From: Exiguobacterium mexicanum
GTDB lineage: Bacteria > Bacillota > Bacilli > Exiguobacteriales > Exiguobacteriaceae
Direction: 5' to 3' (one strand)
DNA: 64,000 nt
Assembly (NCBI RefSeq): GCF_025234665.1
Contig: NZ_JANIEH010000003.1
Positions 1-7,290 of the stretch are shown in pieces. The position numbers and the translations under genes are program-made. The notes under the pieces are model-generated. The model made no database searches, was not told the origin of the DNA, and saw only the letters and a program-made list of their open reading frames with translations. The stretch's first letter is position 1. Each line of letters opens with the position of its first letter.

Positions 1-138
1 GAACGTCAATGACTTCCCGGCACCAGTCGGCATGATGGCAAGCACGTCCTGCCCATCGGCGACCGCTTCGATCACCTCGCGCTGTCCCGGACGGAAACTG
101 TCATAACCGAAAACTCGCTTCAACGTCTTCTCAAACAA
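1..138 (-). CDS. recQ: RecQ-family ATP-dependent DNA helicase, N-terminal fragment (runs off the window)
   Basis: Only the first 46 codons are inside the window. The reading frame contains a FRPGQ (Q-motif type) segment followed by a Walker A PTGAGKS, which together mark a RecQ-family superfamily 2 helicase. The likely start is TTG at 138, placed about 5 nt after a GAGGTGAG ribosome binding site; a GTG at 147 is an alternative. The start overlaps the stop of the upstream ypbB gene, so the two are probably co-translated, as with ypbB-recS of B. subtilis. The rest of the helicase lies left of position 1, so domain content cannot be judged. Confidence 0.85.
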   Translation of the reverse strand, partial: MFEKTLKRVFGYDSFRPGQREVIEAVADGQDVLAIMPTGAGKSLTF

Positions 139-1153
139 ATGTCTCACCTCGTTTCAATCGTGCGAACACCAATCGGATTTGATAGTAACTGATTCCGTCG
201 ATTTGTTCAAAAATCGGCTTGAGCGCCCAACTCGATTCGTCACGTAGCTGCTCGACTTGCTTGATTTGCTCGAGCGGTACGAATTGATCGAGCGGAAATT
301 CGTCCAAATACATCGCCATCTCGACGACGTGGTCCTCAATCGTACTGGTGCGTAATCGCCGCTGCGATTGCACTTGCTGGAACGACCGGCCGGCCAAGAA
401 CTGTTCATACGACCCCCGCGCCGATAAAGTCATCCGTTCACTCGATAAGCCGTGGGCGAATCCTAACAGTTTTGCATCTCGCGGCAGTTTCCATAGGAGC
501 GCATTCCATCCGGCCAAAAAGTAAAGCCGGGCTGTCCGTGCATCAACGTCGAGGAGGGCCGCGATTTGCTCATACGTATATCCGGTCTCGAACGCCCCTG
601 TGAACCGGTAGACGACAGCGGTCGCATAAGGATCGCCGATGTCTTCAAGCGCCGTCTCGAGCTCGTGGTGGAAGCTTTGAATCAACGGTCGCCATTCACG
701 TTCGGTCCGCACGATTTGTTTGACCCAACGTTCGGCTAAACGGTCGGCCTGGACCGGATAAAACGTGCGCTCATGCTCGAGCGACATGAACGTCTGCACG
801 AACAGACTGAGCCGTTTCCATGTCATCGTCGTATAGTCTCGATACTCACCGCCGAGACGGTCGAACAAGTCACTGACGGCCTCGGGCGAAGCGAGCATGG
901 CCCCGGCTTCGGTCAAGGTAAAACTCGAGCGGTTGAGCCAACCACGCTTTTCGAACGAAGCGAGCAATTTCTCATAGTCGTACTTCGTGTAGGGGAACAA
1001 GCCAAAAATCGGTTCTAAATCATAAAAAAAGGCATCTTGCAGCGTCGTCGCCGATCGTTTTCCGTTCAATACGTGAAACAAACTACGCTCGCTGCGTTCA
1101 CCTTTCAAGCGCTGGATGGATAGCAACAACACCCCGTCCGCCAAATGAACCAT
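131..1153 (-). CDS. ypbB: YpbB-like helix-turn-helix protein, RecQ partner
   Basis: A 340-residue protein recognised by its position and content: it lies between divergent fer and downstream recQ, the B. subtilis fer/ypbB/recS arrangement. Two helix-turn-helix-like stretches are visible: about residues 193-212 (YEQIAALLDV, sigma-region-4-like) and about 249-280 (SFQQVQSQRRLRTSTIEDHV). The second resembles the DNA-binding HTH that follows the RQC region in long RecQ helicases. This suggests YpbB supplies a DNA-binding module in trans to a short RecQ (inference). The ATG is preceded by a strong AAGGAGGTGG site. Its 3' end overlaps the recQ start by 8 nt. Biochemical function is not established as far as I know. 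Confidence 0.8.
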   Translation of the reverse strand: MVHLADGVLLLSIQRLKGERSERSLFHVLNGKRSATTLQDAFFYDLEPIFGLFPYTKYDYEKLLASFEKRGWLNRSSFTLTEAGAMLASPEAVSDLFDRLGGEYRDYTTMTWKRLSLFVQTFMSLEHERTFYPVQADRLAERWVKQIVRTEREWRPLIQSFHHELETALEDIGDPYATAVVYRFTGAFETGYTYEQIAALLDVDARTARLYFLAGWNALLWKLPRDAKLLGFAHGLSSERMTLSARGSYEQFLAGRSFQQVQSQRRLRTSTIEDHVVEMAMYLDEFPLDQFVPLEQIKQVEQLRDESSWALKPIFEQIDGISYYQIRLVFARLKRGETFV

Positions 1154-1205
1154 CGTTCCACCTCCTTGTTAAAATTATGCTTCCAAAACGTTATTCGTTT
1201 CCTCA

Positions 1206-1234
1206 TTGAAATATTTGGGTATGTAGACTACAAT
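1206..1234 (+). promoter_or_regulatory. Sigma-A type promoter of fer
   Basis: TTGAAA at 1206-1211 and TACAAT at 1229-1234 are separated by exactly 17 nt. This gives a leader of about 55 nt before the fer start. Confidence 0.75.
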
Positions 1235-1295
1235 TACTCATAGTCAGTAGAAAATCATTTCTATGCAGAGAGACGAAACGTATGGAGGGTTACAA

Positions 1296-1544
1296 ATGGC
1301 AAAATTTACGATTGTTGATAAAGATACATGTATCGCATGTGGGGCCTGCGGAGCAGCTGCCCCGGACATCTTCGACTATGATGACGAAGGCCTCGCGTTC
1401 AACTTGATGGACGACAACACGGGTACGATTGAAGTCCCGGATGAATTGTATGAGGACTTGATGGACGCGTTCGAAGGCTGCCCGACTGACTCAATTAAAG
1501 TCGCGGACGAATCGTTCGACGGCGACGCACTCAAGTACGAATAA
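1296..1544 (+). CDS. fer: Ferredoxin, single [4Fe-4S] cluster
   Basis: A small acidic electron carrier of 82 residues, the length of B. subtilis Fer and very similar to it throughout. Four cysteines can bind one [4Fe-4S] cluster: C12, C15 and C18 in CIACGACG, and C62 in EGCPTDSIK. The chosen ATG at 1296 sits 6 nt after GGAGGG (1284-1289); an in-frame upstream ATG at 1263 has no ribosome binding site. It is the only real plus-strand gene found, transcribed divergently from ypbB-recQ and ended by a clear terminator. Redox partners (for example reductases or P450 enzymes in Bacillus) are not encoded nearby. Confidence 0.95.
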   Translation: MAKFTIVDKDTCIACGACGAAAPDIFDYDDEGLAFNLMDDNTGTIEVPDELYEDLMDAFEGCPTDSIKVADESFDGDALKYE

Positions 1545-1547
1545 GCG

Positions 1548-1584
1548 AGACATGTGTGCCACTTCGGCACGCATGTCTTTTTTT
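1548..1584 (+). terminator. Rho-independent terminator of fer
   Basis: A 13-bp stem (1548-1560 with 1566-1578, one non-Watson-Crick position), a five-base loop and a run of Ts to 1584. It overlaps the stop codon of the convergent nuclease gene, so the two transcripts share the boundary. Confidence 0.85.
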
Positions 1585-2380
1585 ATCGTGTCGCTTTGCG
1601 GAAACCGGCGTCCCGTGCCTCTGCTTCCGTACAGAACATCTCTTCCGGGACTGTGCGCTCATAGCTCGCCCCGCCCGGAACGTGATATATTTTCTCTCCC
1701 TCCCGATTGATATTCCCTTTAATGTCACATTCACCCGAATCTTGTCTTGGCTGGGCCGGCTCGGTCGCCTCGTGGTCGAATCCGTTGCCGGTCACATAAT
1801 TCTCGAGACTCCAGATGCCGAGCAGTTCCTGACGCGCGGCCTGTTCGACGTCCCGGAAAGCATCGACGTGTTGCGTGTTCGGCGCGTACACATAGGCGAC
1901 ACGAGCGAGCCCGCGACGCAACAGTTCCTCGTTCAGCATCGCATCGTCGTACCAGACGTAGGCGAGCGTCCGCTGGTAGCGATCGTAGCGTCCGACGTCA
2001 TACTCGAGCGTGATCGTATCCCCTTCCGGCAGCCACCGTTCGACGAATGATTTCGCATCCTCTCCGAACGGCTGGACCGGTAGCGTCGGATGGCTCGTCT
2101 CCGGTGTATCGACGAGCAGAAGGCGAATCGATTCGGTCGCTCCGTTCTCAAACTCGACTTTGAGCGTGTCCCCGTCAATGACGCGGTCGAGCGTGACCGT
2201 CTCGGTCTTCCCGAGCGGCCGCGCGACTTGTTGCGTGACCGAGGCCGAGGGAAAGTCGGCCTCGAGTTCGACGAGCGATTCCGGCGGGTCGACTTGCTCG
2301 GCGAACCAGTCATCGACCGAGCAGCCCGCGAGCGAGATGCTCAGCACGACGGCGATCAGCAGTTGCCACGTTTTTTTCAA
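1583..2380 (-). CDS. Secreted SNase-type thermonuclease lipoprotein
   Basis: 265 residues. An N-terminal signal peptide ends in a lipobox SLAGC (Cys20), so the enzyme should be lipid-anchored on the outer face of the membrane. Residues about 60-192 form a staphylococcal-nuclease fold with the expected catalytic set: D69/D71 (calcium side), R86, D91 and E94 in RLLLVDTPE, and R137. It should cut DNA and possibly RNA in the presence of calcium (family knowledge). A Cys-containing module of about 50 residues follows (about 216-265, with IKGN, IYH and EMFC motifs), as seen after SNase domains in other Bacillota. The start is TTG at 2380, about 5 nt after GAGGTGAG. It lies next to the nucleoside importer operon, which suggests a scavenging role. 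Confidence 0.88.
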   Translation of the reverse strand: MKKTWQLLIAVVLSISLAGCSVDDWFAEQVDPPESLVELEADFPSASVTQQVARPLGKTETVTLDRVIDGDTLKVEFENGATESIRLLLVDTPETSHPTLPVQPFGEDAKSFVERWLPEGDTITLEYDVGRYDRYQRTLAYVWYDDAMLNEELLRRGLARVAYVYAPNTQHVDAFRDVEQAARQELLGIWSLENYVTGNGFDHEATEPAQPRQDSGECDIKGNINREGEKIYHVPGGASYERTVPEEMFCTEAEARDAGFRKATR

Positions 2381-2390
2381 TTGTCTCACC

Positions 2391-2406
2391 TCTACACCAG
2401 TATAAC
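2391..2406 (-). promoter_or_regulatory. Operator-like near-palindrome upstream of the nuclease gene
   Basis: The segment matches the motif at 7219-7234, in front of the nucleoside importer operon, at 13 of 16 positions (core TACACCRGTATAA). On the minus strand it contains TATACT, which could be the nuclease -10 element; no good -35 is visible at 17 nt. Binding by NupR or another regulator is a guess. Confidence 0.35.
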
Positions 2407-2441
2407 AAAAAAGGTTGTTTGACTTAAGCGTCAAACAACCT
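2407..2441 (-). terminator. Rho-independent terminator of the nup operon
   Basis: A perfect 12-bp stem (2412-2423 with 2430-2441) and a six-base loop, followed on the minus strand by a run of six Ts. It lies about 30 nt downstream of the nupQ stop. Confidence 0.9.
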
Positions 2442-2471
2442 GGGTGAAATGGACATTTGTCCTTTTGATGA

Positions 2472-3431
2472 TTAGCGTTTCCCTTTAATATATGGGATAC
2501 CGACCGATTTCGGTGCATCCGCACGTCCGACGACACCAGCGAGGGCGAGAATCGTGAGCGCATACGGCGCAATCAAGAGCAACACTTGCGGCACGTTGCT
2601 GATGACCGGCAAGTTACTGCCGATGATCGACAACGCTTGGGCGAAACCGAAGAAGAGGCCGGCTCCGAGCGCGCCGAGCGGGTTCCACTTCCCGAAGATC
2701 ATGGCGGCGATGGCCAAGAAACCTTGACCGACAATCGTCGTCCCACTGAAGTTCGTCGTGACCGTGACGGCGTAGACCGCACCGGCGAGACCGCCGAACG
2801 CACCTGAGAGCATGACGCCCATGAAGCGCATCTTCGTGACGTTGATTCCCATCGTGTCAGCCGCCATCGGGTGTTCCCCGACCGAGCGGAGACGAAGGCC
2901 GAACGGCGTCTTGAAGATGACGAACCAGACGACGAACGCGAGCGCGATGGCGATGAATGACGTGTACTGGACGTTGATGAAGAACATGCGTAGCACCGGG
3001 ATATCCGATAAAATCGGCACGTTCTCTTTCGCAATCCGATACTCGATGAAATCGGTTTGTCCTTTGTTGTAGAGGACACGGACGACGAAGATGGCGAGAC
3101 CGATCGCGAGCATGTTGATGGCGACCCCGAGCACCGTCTGGTCAGCGCGCCAAAGGATGGCCGGCACTGCCAAGAAGAGCGAGAAGAGCGCACCGACGAC
3201 CATGGCGACCAAGAGCGCAATCCAAGGACTGAGACCGCCGAGCCCCATGCTCGTCAACGTGAGCGTCGTGATGATGCCCGTGGCGGCACCGATGACCATG
3301 ATGCCTTCCAAGGCGATGTTGACGACACCCGAACGTTCACTGAAGATGCCGCCGAGCGCCGCGATGATGAGTGGAGTCGCATAGGCCAACGCGACCGGGA
3401 CGACAATATAGAGGACTTCTAAGAAGCTCAT
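2472..3431 (-). CDS. nupQ: Nucleoside ABC transporter permease (NupQ type)
   Basis: A 319-residue, strongly hydrophobic permease of the BmpA-associated (BPD_transp_2) family, with about eight to ten membrane segments. The conserved GGIFSERSGVVNIALEG near the N-terminus is typical of nucleoside/simple-sugar permeases. It should pair with the upstream permease to form the heterodimeric membrane channel for nucleosides. The ATG overlaps the stop of the preceding permease by 4 nt, so translation is probably coupled. It is the last gene of the importer operon. Substrate is inferred from the B. subtilis nupNOPQ (formerly yufNOPQ) system and from the adjacent nupR; the sequence alone would also allow another purine-like or riboside ligand. 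Confidence 0.88.
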   Translation of the reverse strand: MSFLEVLYIVVPVALAYATPLIIAALGGIFSERSGVVNIALEGIMVIGAATGIITTLTLTSMGLGGLSPWIALLVAMVVGALFSLFLAVPAILWRADQTVLGVAINMLAIGLAIFVVRVLYNKGQTDFIEYRIAKENVPILSDIPVLRMFFINVQYTSFIAIALAFVVWFVIFKTPFGLRLRSVGEHPMAADTMGINVTKMRFMGVMLSGAFGGLAGAVYAVTVTTNFSGTTIVGQGFLAIAAMIFGKWNPLGALGAGLFFGFAQALSIIGSNLPVISNVPQVLLLIAPYALTILALAGVVGRADAPKSVGIPYIKGKR

Positions 3432-4492
3432 TTTTTCTCCACTCCTTTCTTACGATTTCCTTTGAATTTGTCAATCACGTAGTTGAACGCATAACCCGAC
3501 GCCACGAAGATGACGATGGCCGCGATGATGACTTTGACGAGCTCAGACGGAATGTTGGCACCGAGCTGCATCGCGAGTCCACCGATGTTGAGTCCGGCGA
3601 ACAAGATGGCTGCCAAGACGACACCGATGGCCGTGTTCGCACCGAGAAGGGCGACGGCGATCCCGTCGAATCCGACCCCAGTGAACGAGGCGCTGAGCGT
3701 CATGCCGTTGAACGTACCAAGGCCTTCCATCGCGCCGGCGAGTCCAGCGAACATACCTGAGATGACGAATGACAGGATGATGTTGCGATTGACGCTCATC
3801 CCCGCGTATTGTGACGCGTGTTTGTTGAATCCGACGGCCCGAAGCTCATAACCGAGCGTCGTCCGTTGCAAGATGTAGTAATAGACGATGGCCGCGAGCA
3901 CGGCGATGATGACACCCCAGTGCAAGCGGGAGAACTGCGTCATTTCTTGAAGCCATGGCGACGCGAGCGACGCGGACTCCTTGATTGACTCGGTCCGTTC
4001 GTTCGTTACCCCGATGACGCTACGCAAAATCGCGTTCGTCGTGTACAAGGCGATATAGTTCATCATGATCGATGTGATAACTTCATGGACGTGGAACTTG
4101 GCTTTCAAGAAACCAGGGACGAACGCCCAGAGCGCTGCCGCGAACATGGCCGCGAGAAGCGCGAGCGGGAGGTGGATGAACATCGGTAAATCAAAGTTGA
4201 TTCCGACATAAACGGCTGCCACCCAACCGATTAACACTTGACCTTCGACCCCGATGTTGAAGAGACCAGTCCGAAACGCGAACGCGACCGCTAAACCTGA
4301 GAAGATGAGCGGCGCTGCGGCACGAAGTGTTTCTCCGATTGCATATGGGCTTCCGACCATACCTTCGAATAATGAAGAGAACCCTTGAATCGGGTCATAG
4401 CCGCCAATCAGCATGACGATTGCCCCAACGAGAAGTCCCATCAAAATCGACAAGAGCGGGATGAGCAGTCGATTGAATCCTAACTTATTCAT
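3428..4492 (-). CDS. nupP: Nucleoside ABC transporter permease (NupP type)
   Basis: A 354-residue integral membrane permease, longer than its partner. An N-terminal membrane segment of about 20 residues starts near residue 9. A conserved family motif FRTGLFNIGVEGQ lies around residue 75, the counterpart of the SGVVNIALEG motif of NupQ. It forms one half of the transmembrane channel. Both ends overlap neighbouring coding sequences by 4 nt (nupO upstream, nupQ downstream). A lysine-rich cytoplasmic C-terminus ends the protein. The family assignment is firm; the exact nucleoside range is inferred from operon context. Confidence 0.88.
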   Translation of the reverse strand: MNKLGFNRLLIPLLSILMGLLVGAIVMLIGGYDPIQGFSSLFEGMVGSPYAIGETLRAAAPLIFSGLAVAFAFRTGLFNIGVEGQVLIGWVAAVYVGINFDLPMFIHLPLALLAAMFAAALWAFVPGFLKAKFHVHEVITSIMMNYIALYTTNAILRSVIGVTNERTESIKESASLASPWLQEMTQFSRLHWGVIIAVLAAIVYYYILQRTTLGYELRAVGFNKHASQYAGMSVNRNIILSFVISGMFAGLAGAMEGLGTFNGMTLSASFTGVGFDGIAVALLGANTAIGVVLAAILFAGLNIGGLAMQLGANIPSELVKVIIAAIVIFVASGYAFNYVIDKFKGNRKKGVEKK

Positions 4493-6015
4493 ACTGTTTC
4501 TTCTCCTCTCTTACCGCCGGCCATCAAGAAGCCGAGTTCTTGCTCGGTCGTTTCTTTCGGATCACGAATCCCGACAATCTTGCCTTCATACAAGACGGCG
4601 ACTCGGTCCGCGACGTGTAAAATCTCTTCGAGTTCGAACGAGATTAAGAGGACGGCACGCCCTTTTTCACGTTCTTTAATGAGCTGTTCATGAATGAACT
4701 CAATCGCTCCGACATCAAGTCCGCGCGTCGGTTGGGCCGCAATCAACAAGTCAGGCGATCGGTCGACCTCACGGGCGATAATCGCTTTCTGTTGGTTACC
4801 ACCTGACAAGGCGCGGGCCGGCACATCGACTGATGGAGTTCGGACGTCAAACTTCTCAATCAACGCTTTCGCTTTCTCAGCCACGGCTTTATAATTCATC
4901 AAGCCCCGCTTCGAGAACGGCTCCTTATAATACGTCTGCAGGACCATGTTGTCCCGAATCGAATAATCGAGGACGAGTCCGTGTTTATGACGGTCTTGCG
5001 GGATGTGCCCGACGCCAGACTCCGTCACTTTACGCGGCGTGAATCCGGTCACATCTTTCCCGTTCAACAATACTTTTCCGGACTCCGGTTTCTTCAGGCC
5101 TGAGATGGCTTCAATCAACTCGGTCTGTCCGTTCCCATCAATCCCGGCGATGCCGAGAATCTCACCTGAACGAATCTGTAAATCCAAGCCGTCGACGGCT
5201 TCAAGTCCGCGACTGTCTTTAACGACGAGTTTTTGGACGTCGAGGACGACTTGCTGTGGATCTGCCTTGGAATATTCCGCATCAAAGTTAACTTCACGCC
5301 CGACCATCATTTCAGCCAAACGATCTTCGTTTACCGTCTCATCGATATCGACGGTACCGATATAACGACCGCGACGGATGACCGTACAGCGATCGGCCAC
5401 TTGCATGATCTCTTTCAGTTTATGCGTGATCAAGATGATCGATTTACCTTCTTCGATCAAACGCTTCATGATTTGAATGAGTTCTTGAATCTCTTGTGGC
5501 GTCAATACAGCGGTCGGCTCGTCAAAAATCAAGATTTCAGCGCCGCGATAGAGCGTCTTCAAAATTTCGACACGTTGTTGCATCCCGACCGAGATGTCCT
5601 CGATTTTGGCATCCGGATCAATGCGGAGACCGTATTGTTCCGAGATCTCCATAACCTTTTTACGCGCCGTGGCCCGGTCGACCGTCAATCCACTCTTCGG
5701 CTCTGAGCCGAGGATGATGTTCTCGGTCACCGTGAACTTCTCGACGAGCATGAAGTGTTGGTGTACCATACCGATTCCAAGGTCGTTGGCGATGTTCGGA
5801 TTCTCAATGTCCACTTTCTCCCCGCGCACGCGGATTTCCCCGCCTTCCGGCTGATAAAGGCCGAACAGGACGTTCATGAGCGTCGATTTTCCGGCACCGT
5901 TCTCGCCGAGCAACGCATGAATCTCCCCTTTGCGCAATTGGAGGGTGATATTGTCGTTGGCAACGAACGTTCCGAACTCTTTGCGAATATTGAGCATTTC
6001 AATTACATATTCCAA
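4489..6015 (-). CDS. nupO: Nucleoside ABC transporter ATP-binding protein, two fused NBDs (NupO type)
   Basis: 508 residues with two tandem ABC ATPase domains, as in RbsA/MglA-like importers. The first domain has Walker A GENGAGKST (37-45), a signature DISVGMQQRVEIL and Walker B LIFDEPTAVLTP. The second has a degenerate P-loop (GIDGNGQTE) but a good signature (LSGGNQQKAIIARE), the usual asymmetry in this family. It should energise nucleoside uptake on the cytoplasmic face. The start codon is TTG at 6015, about 6 nt after a GGGGTGG site. A hairpin in the 61-nt gap before it probably lowers expression relative to the binding protein. Confidence 0.9.
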   Translation of the reverse strand: MEYVIEMLNIRKEFGTFVANDNITLQLRKGEIHALLGENGAGKSTLMNVLFGLYQPEGGEIRVRGEKVDIENPNIANDLGIGMVHQHFMLVEKFTVTENIILGSEPKSGLTVDRATARKKVMEISEQYGLRIDPDAKIEDISVGMQQRVEILKTLYRGAEILIFDEPTAVLTPQEIQELIQIMKRLIEEGKSIILITHKLKEIMQVADRCTVIRRGRYIGTVDIDETVNEDRLAEMMVGREVNFDAEYSKADPQQVVLDVQKLVVKDSRGLEAVDGLDLQIRSGEILGIAGIDGNGQTELIEAISGLKKPESGKVLLNGKDVTGFTPRKVTESGVGHIPQDRHKHGLVLDYSIRDNMVLQTYYKEPFSKRGLMNYKAVAEKAKALIEKFDVRTPSVDVPARALSGGNQQKAIIAREVDRSPDLLIAAQPTRGLDVGAIEFIHEQLIKEREKGRAVLLISFELEEILHVADRVAVLYEGKIVGIRDPKETTEQELGFLMAGGKRGEETV

Positions 6016-6037
6016 GAAAGTCCACCCCTAACTTTAA

Positions 6038-6063
6038 GTAAAGGGAGACCGCATGGGTCCCCC
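6038..6063 (-). terminator. Intercistronic attenuator hairpin between bmpA and nupO
   Basis: An 8-bp GC-rich stem (6043-6050 with 6056-6063, one G-U pair on the minus strand RNA) is followed by a short U-rich stretch. Partial termination here would give more binding protein than transporter, a common pattern for ABC importers (inference). Confidence 0.55.
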
Positions 6064-6076
6064 CTAACTCAATGAA

Positions 6077-7162
6077 TTATTTTACTGTTTTCATGAACTC
6101 TTCGAACTCAGCGTCAGTCGCTGGAGCCGTGATGTCTCCGTCGATCAACTGCGTGCGGTACTCTTCAACTTTTGCGAGGACGTCAGCTGCAACGTTCTCA
6201 TCAGAAGTTTCAGCAATTCCTACACCGTCGTCTTTCAACGAGAACTCAACGATTTCGCCTGCAGGGAACTTATCTTCCATCGCAAGTTTCGATACTTCAT
6301 AAGTAGCCGTGTCAACACGTTTAACCATTGAAGTAAGCGTTACGTTCTCTGGAAGACCTTCTTCATATTGGTCACGGTCAACACCGATGACCCATACATC
6401 TTCGCCGTTCTTCTTACGGTTTTTCGCTTCTGTGAATACCCCTACCCCAGTACCGCCTGCTGCGTGATACACGATATCAGAGCCTGCTCCGTACATACCT
6501 GAAGCGATAGCTGTACCTTTTTCAGCTGAGTTGAAATCTTCAGCGTATTTCACGTCAATTGTCGCATCCGGGTTAACGGCCATGACGCCCGCTTTGTAAC
6601 CGTTCTCGAACTTCTTGATCAAGTCAGACTCAACGCCACCGACGAATCCGACTTTGTCAGTTTTCGTAGTAAGACCAGCGACAACACCGACGAGGAACGA
6701 ACCTTCTTGCTCTTTGAACGTGATCGATGCGACGTTCGGTGCATCAACGACCATGTCAACGATTGCGAAGTTGTTGTCTGGGAACTGCTCAGCAACCTTT
6801 TGGATGTCTTCGCCCATCAAGAAGCCGATTCCGTAAATCAAGTTGAAGTTATCGCGTGCCAATTGCTGCAAGTTAGGCTGGTAGTCCGCTTGTTTTGAAG
6901 ATTGAAGATATTTGAAGCCTTCGTTTTCAGTCAAGCTGTTGTCTTCCCCGAACTTCGTAAGACCTTCCCAAGCTGATTGGTTGAACGATTTATCGTCAAC
7001 ACCGCCAGTGTCGGTTACCATGGCTACTTTGAAGTCGCTACCTTCGCCGCCGCCGTCGCTGTTTGAAGCACCTTCATTGTCATCCCCGCCACATGCTGCG
7101 AGTACTGTTGAGAGTGTGAGACCTGCTGCTAAAGCTGAGAGAATCGTTTTTTTCATGTTCAT
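6077..7162 (-). CDS. nupN: BmpA/PnrA-family nucleoside-binding lipoprotein
   Basis: 361 residues. A lipoprotein signal peptide with LAAC (lipidated Cys24) is followed by an acidic Gly/Ser linker. Then comes a periplasmic-binding-protein fold typical of BmpA/PnrA: VAMVTDTGGVDDKSFNQSAWEGL near residue 45 and HAAGGTGVGVF around residue 235. It captures extracellular nucleosides and delivers them to the NupOPQ complex (family knowledge). It is the first gene of the operon. Its control region holds a perfect cre-like palindrome and a second near-palindrome. Start ATG 7162 follows AAAGGGG with a rather long spacing; ATG 7156 is possible and would not change the mature protein. Confidence 0.9.
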   Translation of the reverse strand: MNMKKTILSALAAGLTLSTVLAACGGDDNEGASNSDGGGEGSDFKVAMVTDTGGVDDKSFNQSAWEGLTKFGEDNSLTENEGFKYLQSSKQADYQPNLQQLARDNFNLIYGIGFLMGEDIQKVAEQFPDNNFAIVDMVVDAPNVASITFKEQEGSFLVGVVAGLTTKTDKVGFVGGVESDLIKKFENGYKAGVMAVNPDATIDVKYAEDFNSAEKGTAIASGMYGAGSDIVYHAAGGTGVGVFTEAKNRKKNGEDVWVIGVDRDQYEEGLPENVTLTSMVKRVDTATYEVSKLAMEDKFPAGEIVEFSLKDDGVGIAETSDENVAADVLAKVEEYRTQLIDGDITAPATDAEFEEFMKTVK

Positions 7163-7219
7163 CGTCGTGTTTCCCCTTTCGGATCATAACAATTAAGGTT
7201 GTCATGTCATCAGTAGTCT

Positions 7220-7233
7220 TTACACCGGTATAA
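7220..7233 (-). promoter_or_regulatory. Near-palindromic operator candidate in the nup control region
   Basis: Inverted halves around a central ACCGGT, with a single asymmetric position pair. It abuts the cre-like site and reappears, slightly changed, before the nuclease gene at 2391-2406. The neighbouring GntR-type NupR is the obvious candidate binder, but the motif is not a textbook HutC-type site. Confidence 0.4.
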
Positions 7234-7246
7234 GAAAGCGCTTTCA
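7233..7246 (-). promoter_or_regulatory. Catabolite-responsive element (cre) candidate, CcpA site
   Basis: The minus strand reads TGAAAGCGCTTTCT, which fits the Bacillus cre consensus TGWAARCGYTWNCW at every position; 7234-7245 is a perfect palindrome. About 70 nt upstream of nupN, overlapping the probable promoter, it suggests catabolite repression of nucleoside uptake. Confidence 0.65.
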
Positions 7247-7290
7247 CGCTGTTCCCCAAAAATAACCGTTTCCGGATAAAACGAACGTGC

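Noticed and set aside
1556..2050. A 164-codon plus-strand open frame opposite the nuclease gene
   Set aside because: It starts inside the fer terminator and lies antisense to a clear SNase domain.
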